DNA of 64,000 nucleotides from Stachybotrys elegans (taxonomy: Eukaryota > Ascomycota > Sordariomycetes > Hypocreales > Stachybotryaceae): the NCBI GenBank assembly GCA_020746835.1, contig JAGPNK010000016.1:62001-126000 (forward strand). The letters run 5' to 3'. The notes under the pieces were generated by a model. That model did not search any database, had not been told where the DNA came from, and worked only from the letters and a program-made list of their open reading frames with translations. Position numbers and translations under genes: made by a program. This document shows, in pieces, positions 33,380 to 43,458 of the stretch (position 1 is the first letter of the stretch; every line of letters starts with the position of its first letter).

Positions 33380-35383
33380 TCATTCACTCGTGAATAATGT
33401 TTCATCGTCATCTTCCTCGTCTTCCTCGTGGGCCTCTTCTACGATTGTGCTTCCAGAAGGAGGAAAGTTGGAGAAGAGCAAAACAAGCATGGCCACGACG
33501 GCAAGTGCCTGAAAAAGTCAGAAGAAGCCATGTCGATCAGAGGGATGTTAACGTACTGCATTGCAGAAAAAGGTAGCCCATGGCTTGTGTATCTCGGCGA
33601 GGCTGGCGAAGATGAAGCCAAACAGGCCCTGTGTGCTGAGGATGGCGACGTTTTCGATGAGGGTGACAATGTTGAGGGCGTCTGCGCGCTCCGACTCGGA
33701 GCACATGGCCGTGACGACGCCTTTAGCGGCGGGGGCGGAGCCTGACCCAAAGGGTAGGAAGAATGCAGCTGCGAATGGTCAGTCATGCAGTCGCAGCTGA
33801 TGGTTGTGATGGGTTTACCGAGGTAGATGTGCCAGCCTTGGGTGGCAAAGGCTGTCATGGCGGTCAATACACCGTCCACCACAAGACTCCAGCGCAGGAA
33901 CACGAGATCAAACTCCTGATCTTTTCCGTCGTGCTCAGACTTTGGCGACTCTATCGGCTCCTCTGCGACTTGCTCGCCGGGCAGGGTCTCAAAGTGGCTG
34001 GGCGAGGTGGTGAGGGGATTGGGACAGGCCTCGGCGTCTTGCTCTGCAGGCTGGGGAGTATCCTTGGACCACCATCTACGGCCGGCAGAGATGAGGCGGG
34101 GGAATAGGAAGATGAGGAACAGGCTCCTCATGAAGGCAAACTCGGACATGAGCCAGCCGTTGTCGGCCTGCTTGAACTCGAAGACGGCCGTGGCGTACAT
34201 CTGGATGAGGAGCGGCGCGTAGCCCGTAGCAAGCTGGTGGGATTAGCAGATAGTATAGGTGTGGGAGAGAGGTATGATGCTTACGACGCCGAAGAAGATG
34301 CCGAGACATAGGATGGTGAGGCCGTAGTGTTTGGTGAGCTTTCCGTTGGCGAGCTGCAGCGATCGCGGGACGAGGATCCTGAGAGGTCCCAGCATACCCG
34401 TCGACCCCTTGCCGCTTTTCTGCTCCGTGTTGGAGGCAGGGGGCGGGAGGTACGGCAGGGCGAGCTGCGCGTACAGAGCCGACAGCAGAAAGGCGACAAA
34501 GGCGACGTCAAAGGGTCCTCGAATACCGAAGTAGTCACCGATCATGCCACCGGCTGCCACCACAATTAGCTTTTACCACGGCCAAAGAAGGTGACATGTG
34601 GGTAGGGGCTTACAGAGATAGCCAATGCCCTGGCCGAGCATGAAGCAGCCCTGGAGCTTGCCAAAGACGGCGGTGCGGCGGAGGGGCTCGACGATTTCGC
34701 CAGCGATGATGTTGATGACGAGACTGGCGGTGTGAGCGTGAGCTGTCTAAGGGGTTATGGGATGCTTACATGTACCCGGCTGGCCCGCCAAAGATGGTGA
34801 TGAGCTGTGTGGACTGGATGATGATCATGCCGGTGCGCTTGCCGGCAACGACGCCGAGGATCTGGGCGGCGACGCGGACGGCGGGGACGAGGGTCTGGAT
34901 GACGAGGACGGCGCGGGGGCCGAGGCGCTTGACGAGCCAGCCGGCGAGGAAGAGGTTGACGGTGCCGCAGAGGGTGGTGGTCATGCCGAGGATGCTGAAC
35001 TGGGCGGCGGTGCCGGCGGCGATCTCGTCGCGGGTGCAGCGGTCGCCGGGGCCGGTCCAGGGGGGGTGCGAGTCGTAGAAGTCGTCGCAGGTCATGACGT
35101 GGAAGATGTAGAACAGACGGGGAGGAGGTGAGCCATTACTCGATTACGTTTATTACGACATGTGTATTCTCTCTCTCTCTCTCGCTTTACTTATAGTGGG
35201 AGTGCTTTGGAGGAAGTGTACCTACGGGACTTGCGTGAAGCTAAAGGACAGCGTGATGATGAAGCCGGCGAGCAGGACGCGGTTCTCGACGCTCAAGATG
35301 GCGGCGGCGCGTGATGTGCGGCCGGCCTTCTTGGGGGGATCATGGTCGCGAGCGGGGATGAGCGGCGTCTGCTCGGTCGGCAT
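33380..35383 (-). CDS. MFS transporter (candidate exporter)
   Basis: Membrane transporter of 553 residues from seven exons: 35383-35226, 35138-34770, 34723-34614, 34553-34285, 34233-33819, 33768-33557 and 33508-33380. All phases close. It starts MPTEQTPLIPARDHDPPKKA, with a di-acidic, P-rich cytosolic tail. TM1 (VLLAGFIITLSFSFT) is followed by an outside loop with Cys residues (CDDFYDSHPPW, CTRDEIAAG). The motif A-like LVKRLGPRAVLV and GYLSGGMIGDYFGIRGPFDV support MFS. There is a long central cytosolic loop (about residues 350-395) and a very acidic C-terminus (EEAHEEDEEDDDE). Position beside the PrpF gene suggests export of the cluster product, but no substrate is shown by the sequence. Confidence 0.86.
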
Positions 35384-36806
35384 TGTTCAGAGGGTTGGCG
35401 ATATTTCAGTTTTTTTTTTACGATGAAAGGATAGAGTGATGGAGGATGTCGCCACTTGCTGACATATTTCCCCCCTTCTCTTTCCGGCGCTGCATTCCGA
35501 AGCCGGAGATGGCGTCTTTTTTGCCCCGTTTCCGTCGGCAGCATCGGAGGCCGGAAATAACACGTCTATGTAAGTGACAATTCTGCCGTGTCTACGGAGT
35601 ACAATTCGATATGTTGAGCGAGAGTGTGCAAATAGTTGTCGAATGCCCCTAATAAATCATTGGATGGTGGTGGTGCATGAATCGCAAGTTTGGGTGCATA
35701 ATTCAGATGAATTACACCCACTTGCATAGCCGCAACGCTTGGGCAATAATGCAACGAAAGTCGGCGGGCCTCGGACCATAGTCGTATTTGCCAATGCGAA
35801 GCTTCCCGCATACAGCAGCCGCTCAGAACCTTATCTGCCGAAAGACAAGCAAAGCCGGCAATCCCCGGATATCTGCGAGAGACCAAACCTTGTCTCCTCT
35901 CAGCACACACAGGCGGAATCCATTCCGGGCAGCATCGAAGCGGGAGATGGACAAGATCAAGATCCTGGGGTAGCAGCGTTTACGATTGGAGCCGAGCTCC
36001 AGGTTTTTCGTTTAGACTTCAGCCACGATGCACAACTGCAAAGCATGTACGTAACAAGTTGACGACATGCACTCCAACCAGGGACCTGACATTATGTATG
36101 TCACGTCTTTTCCCCAGACTCAGGGGGACGCGAGCTTGCCGCCTCGACTGTCAAATTTTCCCGGGCCAAGCCCATCAAGGGCTGACGTGTGGTCGATCCG
36201 CCAGAACCAGCCGGGAACAAGTCCCGGTTCGCACCACGGAGCACCCCGAAGGGAATAGGCAAAGGAAATATGTAGGAATAGGAATAGGGGAAAAAGTTTT
36301 TGCAAGCTGTTACCTCATCGCGGCTCCACCGCCCTGGCCGCCACTGGCTTCGGGACGGGGGCGGTGGAGTTGCTCGACGGCACTTCGGCGGAGCCGCGAT
36401 GGCTACCGAATACGTAACGCGTACCATTTTCCCCCTTCATACTGTTGGAAAGGCCCGGGAAATGGCTGGTCTGAGCAGCTTGTGGCTCTGCGACATCGGT
36501 ACGTGATAGGCTGGTAGATGGCAAGCAGCCCGGGGAAACATGAGTCGCCCTGCCCGATAGCGGGCGTCGTGCTTTTCTCTTATTAAAAAGCCTTCCTCGT
36601 CCCTCTTGTGGAAAGTTTCCAGAACGCCATCTCCATCTTTTCCTAAAGCTTGGCACTTCCCTTGTCCTTTCTCTTCTGGCGAGGGAACGATCCTTTCCTT
36701 TCCTTTCTTTCTCCTTCATCCCTCACCTCAACCTTCCCGGTGCATTCCAGAGGCCGCCCGCCTCGTTTATCCTTCTTTATCATTAATATCACAATCGACA
36801 AGCACC
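35384..36806. other. Intergenic promoter region
   Basis: Contains a microsatellite-free promoter for the MFS gene, an inverted repeat at 36316-36401 (listed separately) and a CT-rich tract (about 36655-36730) just upstream of the amino-acid transporter start, typical of well expressed fungal genes. No coding frame stands out. Confidence 0.4.
36316..36401. repeat. Nested inverted repeat upstream of the amino-acid transporter
   Basis: A perfect 12-bp inverted repeat, CATCGCGGCTCC at 36316-36327 and GGAGCCGCGATG at 36390-36401. Nested inside is CCACCGCC at 36326-36333 with GGCGGTGG at 36360-36367. It would fold into a strong stem about 400 bp before the start codon. Confidence 0.5.
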
Positions 36807-38273
36807 ATGGCTGCCAAGGACATCACCAACTCCCCCCAGGCCGACGCCGAGGCCACCGAGAAGCGCTCCGAGGAGCTCGTCCAGGCGCCCTCCCAGCCGT
36901 CTGACCTCGACTCGGCCGCCGTCATCGACTACAAGACGCTGACCTGGTGGCAAGGCGGCATCGTCCTCATCGCCGAGACCGTCTCCCTCGGCATCCTCTC
37001 CCTGCCCTCCGCCATGGCTACCCTCGGCCTCGTCCCCGGCATCATCATGATCCTCGTCATGAGCGCCCTCACCACCTACTCGGGCCTCATGCTGGGCGAG
37101 TTCCACCGCCGCTACCCCTTTGTCCAGAACTTTGGCGACGCCCTCGAGGTCATTGGCAAGCCCATCGGCATGGGCCGCCTCTTCCAGGAGATCTTTGGCT
37201 GGGCCCAGGTCACCTTCCAGGTCTTTGTCATGGCCAGCCATCTCCTCACCTGGACCATCTGCCTCAACACCCTCACCAACAGCTCCACCTGCACCATCAT
37301 CTGGGCCGTCGTCGGCCTCGGCGTCTTCTGGGTCCTGAACCTCCCCAGAACCCTCAAGTACACCAGCTGGACTTCGCTGGCTTGTGAGTAGAAATGATGT
37401 CATCTGGTAATCACCCACTAACAAAAAGCAGCTTGCTTGTCCATCACCCTCGCCACTCTCATGACTGTCGGTGACGTTGGTGTCCACCGACCCATTGGCA
37501 GCGGCAGCATCGAAGCCTTCCGTACCCTTGGCTTCTCCGGAGCCTTCCTGGCTGTCACCAACGTTGCCATTGCATTTGGTCAGTGGCAAACCAACTCCCC
37601 CGAGACCATCAACTAACAAACTGTAGCGAGCCACTCTTGCTTCTTCAGCATCATCGGCGAGTTCAAGAAGCCCGAGGACTTCCCCAAGGCCATCGCCCTC
37701 CTCCAGGTCGTCGACACCACCCTCTACCTCATCGCCGCCGTCGTCATCTACATCTTCGTCGGCGCCGACGTGCCCTCTCCCGCCCTGTCCGCGTCCAACT
37801 CCATTTCCATGCGCAAGGCCATCTGGGGCGTCGCCATCCCCACCATTGTCATTGCCGGCGTCGTCTACGCCCACGTCGCCGCCAAGTACATCTTTGTGCG
37901 CGTCTTCCGCAACTCCAAGCACCAGGACCGCCGAACCGTCCTCTCCACCGCCGCTTGGTTCGGCATCACCTTTGGCCTGTGGGCCATTTCCATGATCATT
38001 GCCGAGTCCATCCCCGTCTTCAACAGCCTTCTGGGCCTCGTGGCTTCCCTCTTTGTGAGCTGGTTCTCCTACGCCCTGCCCGGTACCTTTTGGCTGTGGA
38101 TGAACTATGGCAGCTGGTTCGCCACCAAGCGACAGATGGCCCACTGCTTTGCCAACGTTTTCCTGCTGATTACTGGTGCCTTGCTGTGCGTTGTGGGACT
38201 GTGGTCTTCGATTGAGGCCCTGGCACAAGATGAGATGACGAAACCTTGGACATGCGCGAGCAACGCTGCTTAG
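36807..38273 (+). CDS. AAAP-family amino-acid transporter (Mtr-like)
   Basis: Plasma-membrane neutral or aromatic amino-acid permease of the Aa_trans family, with about 11 membrane segments. Exons: 36807-37383, 37432-37578 and 37627-38273; 456 residues, a normal length. After a hydrophilic N-terminus of about 45 residues come WWQGGIVLIAETVSLGILSL (TM1 with the family G/S-rich helix break), ALTTYSGLMLGEFHRRYP and, across intron 2, the conserved AIAFASHSCFFSIIGEFKKP. C-terminal membrane helices include WFSYALPGTFWLWMNYG. The second donor is GTCAGT, slightly non-canonical. Codon usage is highly C-biased and the leader is CT-rich, both signs of strong expression. Confidence 0.9.
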
Positions 38274-38389
38274 TCCACATGTAAATTTTGTATTTTATTG
38301 TATTTTGGACGAGAATATCCAAGCCAATGCATATCGCAAGACATTGAAACCTGAAACCTACTCTCTACTTACAGCCAGTCCAGCTACCG

Positions 38390-40889
38390 CTAAACACATG
38401 GGGCAGTGACACGTTCTTTTTTGTAGAAGTCGCCCAGTCGACACTTTTGCTTCCAGTATGCCAGAGTCAGGGCACTCAACGGCACTGCTACGGCAAAGTA
38501 AACCCAGATAGAATGTGCCGTCCACCTTGCCCCAGATTTGTCATCGTGGTCAATGGAAAAGAATCCCATGCCAAAGAAACTCTGTCATGGTCAGTATGTA
38601 AGCGCCGAAGGAACGCTGGGAAAAGCTCACCGTTACAAATGACGCTGGGAGGTATACAAGCGTGACAATGGATATCATGCGCACAGAAACGCTGTCTAGG
38701 AGCATGCGGCTGGACATATCCTCGGCTGTTTTCTGGCTCTTGAGACTGATGGTATCAGATGCCTCATGACGTGCACATGTAAGCGGAGCAATCATCGATG
38801 CTCAAGGGACGACCTACCATTTGAATGGGGGCGACGATGCGTGAGAGCAGGAACTTTGCGTTTCTCTCTAGGGCTTCCACCCTGGATGCGAGGTTGTCCA
38901 AAGCCACCACAAATGCCGATGCCAGTCCCGGTTCAATCTCGCCATGCGCTTCTAGCTCTCGGTTCCACTGTCGCAACTTGTCCAAGACTTGAGCATGAGC
39001 CGCAAGGATGGGCACCGCGGGAGAGAGCCGTGTCTCGACGAAGCGAAGGCCGGATAGTTTGTCATACATGTTCACGAAATCCAAATCCTTTTCAATCTCG
39101 AAGCTCATAATTTCAGAGGCCTGCAAGTCATTTTCAGTCCCATTATGTCATAGCAAGGTACTGGGGCTTACTTACTAGCTTGTGGTGTTCGTGGTCCAGA
39201 TTTGATATATACCACCTCCAGTTCTGCAGACTTTTATCGAACAAGATGGTGTGAAGTCGAAGCGGATGTGCTTCAAGGTTGGCAGCATGGACAATCTTCT
39301 CCGCCCAGCTTGTTTGAGGATTTGGGGCAATGAATAGACATGTGCTCCTCTTGGTCTTGAGTTGGTACTGGTGATAAAGTCCGCATTTTCGAATTACCCA
39401 GTGGAAAGCGTCATCGAAGCCTTTCATCTCGGGGTAACTCAGTAGATAAGCAAGTTCTTGCCGCAACTCAGCCTCGTTGATCACCTAGGAGTAGACGTTT
39501 TGCTCACCATGCAAGGCAGGCTGTGGCTTCCAAGCGCAGACCGAGAAAGCCTCGTCGACTTCGGAACGTTGCAGTCTAAACGAGTCGACAAGATGGCATA
39601 CATCTTCCATCGCATTTGTCCAATTGGTGAAGACTCCAAGCATTGGCTCAGAAATTTGCAGCGGCGCCCACGAGTGCGCTTGATGGATGATGCTTTGTGC
39701 ACAGTTAGCACATGCATAATTTACTAGGTGCAGGGAAGACTATACGCTACTCTCATCTTGAAATCGACACTGTGCAAGTACTCTTTGAGGCTCTGCTCGT
39801 CGAGGGCCCGAGCCTGTCGCAGCCGCGTGTACTTCTGCCCCGAGACAGGATCCACAGCCTCGACAACGTCCATGAGGTCCATGCAGGATTTGTCGGTTCG
39901 ACCCAGGAAATGGCAGCGGGCTTCGGCGCCCTCCAAGGTATACTTGGTCAAGTTACCCATGTTGCGGTGCATACTGTGAGGAGAATAAAGATGCAGGTGG
40001 TGCCTAGTATCCTGGCGACCAAAACTCCGCGCTGTATATTCACCGTCTAAAGCAAGGCATCTAAAACGCTGGACCTTTCTAGAACTCTGCGAGAGTCGGG
40101 TATCCATAGATAAGGCAGTCGTAATATGAGACACATCACAAACTGCGCCCGGCCGGCACATGGTGCGCTGCGCCCCGATCTGCATGCCTGGCTACACCGC
40201 CTCGTGTCCTCAAGAGGTCTAGACCTTCCCTGTCGTCGCATCTCATCCGCGCTTCGGTGTGTTTTTTACATTTCTGTAGCATGTAGATTAGAAATCTTGT
40301 GATGAAATCGACTTCATATCGGCAGCACGTACCTCAACACATCAGCCTCTTCCTCGGTGAGCTCTCTCGGTGCATAGTACTTCCAGCAGCCATTTCTCAT
40401 CTGCCTTGAAGGTTATCATTTGTGGTTCAATTCGTCTTCTGGATGAATGGCTTACATCGACGTCAAAGTCGCTTTCGGCGAGATTGCGGAATTTCGATCT
40501 CAACAGAGAGACAAGCTTTTCCTTTGTAGTGTACCGATACTTGAGTGTGTGTCGTTTCATTGTGAGGAATGGGAAAACAATGTCTAGCTGGCAGATTGAT
40601 TCAGCACACGGGCGTGAGGACATGGTCATAAATACTTTGATACTGTGATTACCTGGGTATCCATCAGGAACACCCTGCCTATTAATGCCAAGCCACTACA
40701 TGTGCTGGCACACCGCAGTAGCTGAGACATGTTGCCTTGTCTCAACTCAGCCTCCTTGATCTCTCGCAATGACATACGCCTAGTACTGACCGCGAGATCT
40801 AAACACGGGATCTGGGCCACAATTGCCTTAGTTTGACCCGCTCTATGATTAAAAGGAATTTCTATTGCCTCAATCGTCTGTCCCGACAT
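38390..40889 (-). CDS. CorA-like fungal membrane protein (multi-exon, junctions partly approximate)
   Basis: Resembles the fungal proteins with a C-terminal CorA-type metal-ion channel module; substrate unknown. Supported exons: 40889-40653 (MSGQTIEAIEIPFNHRAG..), 40587-40456 (LDIVFPFLTMKRHTLKYRY..) and 40400-40333 (MRNGCWKYYAPRELTEEEA). Less certain exons follow near 40070-39745 and 39715-39500. A long exon at about 39480-39180 reads ELRQELAYLLSYPEMKGFDD and one at 39126-38830 carries a coiled region (LDNLASRVEALERNAKFLL). The C-terminus has SLKSQKTAEDMSSRM, then two membrane helices (SVRMISIVTLVYLPASFVT, after an intron FFGMGFFSI; later WVYFAVAVPLSALTLAYW), as in CorA-like proteins. One junction near 39490 leaves only about 23 nt for an intron, so a frameshift is possible there. 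Confidence 0.72.
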
Positions 40890-40920
40890 ACCAGCCTGTC
40901 TTCTCAAACAGGCAGCAACA

Positions 40921-43391
40921 ATGAATGCCCACGGTGATCTTGAAGAACAGACAGCCAGCGCACGCAGAGTCGCGCCGAGCATCGACGAGTTTCCACGCCA
41001 GCCATCTCGCCAGACGTCCAACGAAGTTCTGCAGGAAGAGCATGTCAACAGCGCAGCCAGCTACCGTGAGGAATATATCGAGATGGGGAACATGGATGCC
41101 CAGGGGCATCAGTATTGTCCGGCTCGTGCTGGAAGTAAGGGCGAATCGGGATCTCTGCGGTATGACGAAGCCAGTGCCCCCCATCAAGCAGTTCACTCTC
41201 TCACACTTTTGTAGGCGCGCACTCGAAAAGATTCACATCTTCATCATCTCCATTAGCCTTCTCATCGGAATGGGCTTTTACGTTACATCGGGCACCATCC
41301 TGCGACTTGGAGGTCCAGCGGCGGTTGTCTACTCCTACGGGTTCCTGGGAATCCTCGCCTCCATGATTATGCAGGGTCTGGAGAAGATGCTTCGCATCTG
41401 GCCAATTGAGGGCGCTCTCGTCATGTTTGTGGAGAGCTTTGTCGACAAAGAGGTTGCAATGGCTGTGGCCATCCTATATTGGTACCGTGTATACCCAGTT
41501 TGCTCCTCTCTCCACCAGCTCACCCCGTACACCAGGTTCACAAATTGCTTCACTTTTGCGGCTCTGTCTGTTGTCATTGGAACGCTTGTCCGTGGACTAA
41601 ATATCACCGGAAGTGCAGAGATTACTGTTACAGTCCTTTCCATACTCTGGCCAATCCTGGTCAACTTGACAGACATAAGAGTCAGTAAACATGCTCTCTT
41701 CAAGGTCTCTTCCATCAACAGCTCACATCTACTAGGTATTCAGACGGATCGAGCTTACATTGGGTGTGCTCAAACTCAGCATGACGCTCGCTGTCATCAT
41801 CATCATGAATTTCATCAATTCACAGAGTATGTGTCATGTCCTAGTAATCTCCAATGTCATACTCTAACTCTTCTCATAGTCGAAAGTCCCAGCCAAGAGA
41901 GCCCACCAGAAGGAACTAGTTCAAATGAACCACTACATTCGATATTTCACCATAGGGAGAACCAAATAGGAGGTTGGTTCACATCCATCATGACCTCAGT
42001 TTTACTTGCCTCCTTCTCTTTCATCGGTATTGAGGCCATCGCGGCAACGGCGCAAGAGGCCAGTCCCGGTTTCGTCACAAAGTCCTCACCCAGCAATTCG
42101 CACGAACAGTCGAACCAAGGAGATCGGGTGACACTTCGATCGGAAGCTGCAAATAGCTTGAATCACAATCCATTTCAATACGCAAAATGGGTTCCTCCAC
42201 TCGTAACACTTATCTATGTCTGGGGAGGCTGGATCGCTAGCCAAAACATTCGATGGGACGACCCCAGACTCCCTTCCTTGAGCTGGACTCACCCCGACAC
42301 TTCTGCCACCCATTCAAGTACCGACAGCAATTCCTTGTTCGTCATCATCGCAGACAACAGATATAGCGAAGACTTTATGCCACGTGCTCTCACTTTTCTC
42401 ATAATCATCAATGTCGCTTCAACTTCCAGTACTGCCCTGTACGTTGCGTCACGCACAATCTTCGGGCTTGCCTATAACACTGTCAAACCTGGGGGGTTGC
42501 CTAGACGGCGGACGAAGATAGTTGATGTGCTAGTGCGGAAGAGCAAGTTTGATGTGCCTTACATGGCCATCATTGCATCAGCGTGGTTGGTGTGGCTGCC
42601 TTTCACTCGGTACCCATCAGAAGACACATTCTTGATTGTGAGTATAATTTTCTGTAATACTGCCAATCTGTCCCCGTTCAAGCATAGTAACAGGATCACA
42701 GGGCTATGGCATTGTGACCCAATCGGCGTCTGTTTCTTGCATACTGGTATGGGGATTTTTGTCACTAGCATCCTTTCGATTCTATTTCTGGTACGTGTTG
42801 CAAGGATCACACCAGGCAAGCTCGAAGCATTTTGCTCACCAGTTACATGTGATACAGTTACAAAAAGCATCACGCTGCTCCTATTGCAGGTGTGCCCGAC
42901 CGCATTAAACCCATCATTAAATATGATGACCATGTATGGTTTCGGACGCATGTATGCGTGTCTTTTCTTTCAGCAGTCCTGTGTTTTCTCATAGTCATAG
43001 TCGGTGGTACCGCGATTTGCTTGCTCAGTCCCGCTGGAACGGACAGGACGCTTCAAGCCGTCTCAGTCTTTACCATGGTGAGCACATCGCACGCCATGCC
43101 TCCAAGATTCCATACCTGCTAACAGCAGTCTAGCCTTGCCTGTTCCTCCTTCTGACGCTCTACTTCAAGTTCACGGGACAGTGTTTTCAACGTCGCTGGC
43201 CTTGGATCCGCATGGGCGTTGACCTAGACGAATCAACCATTGTCAGTGACATTTTTCGTAATCTCGACAGTCAGCGAAAGCATAATAATGTATCTGAATG
43301 CGTTGAATTGAGCAAATGGGATCTGGGAGGCATCATAGACTCGGATTGGGTACGTGACAAGATATTAGGACGGAGAGATGGCAGAATGTAG
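40921..43391 (+). CDS. APC-superfamily amino-acid permease (multi-exon, junctions partly approximate)
   Basis: Plasma-membrane amino-acid permease. Core membrane segments are clear: SLLIGMGFYVTSGTILRLGG (TM1-TM2, the APC GxG-type turn), GALVMFVESFVDKEVAMAVA, SVLLASFSFIGIEAIAATAQ, FLIIINVASTSSTALYVASR and, after spliced segments, GVPDRIKPIIKYDDHVWFR. The last exon ends at 43391 with a hydrophilic tail containing RWPWIRMGVDLDEST. Introns are recognisable at about 41160-41214, 41700-41900, 42638-42701 and 43079-43134, but the first exon phase from the ATG at 40921 does not close with the nearest acceptor. The true start may therefore be downstream, or another intron exists. It is divergent from the CorA-like gene. 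Confidence 0.72.
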
Positions 43392-43458
43392 ACTGTCAGC
43401 GAAGAGAGAGACAGAATAAACGCGGTGAGAAACGATTGTGCTGCAACTACTTGGTTTA

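Noticed and set aside
22947..35383. A complete itaconate biosynthesis cluster
   Set aside because: No cis-aconitate decarboxylase (CadA type) or trans-aconitate decarboxylase (Tad1 type) is visible in the window, so only a partial or different pathway can be claimed.
36789..38228. 479-codon minus-strand frame opposite the amino-acid transporter
   Set aside because: Antisense shadow of a codon-biased gene; it ignores the transporter's introns and has an acidic, Gly-rich composition without domains.
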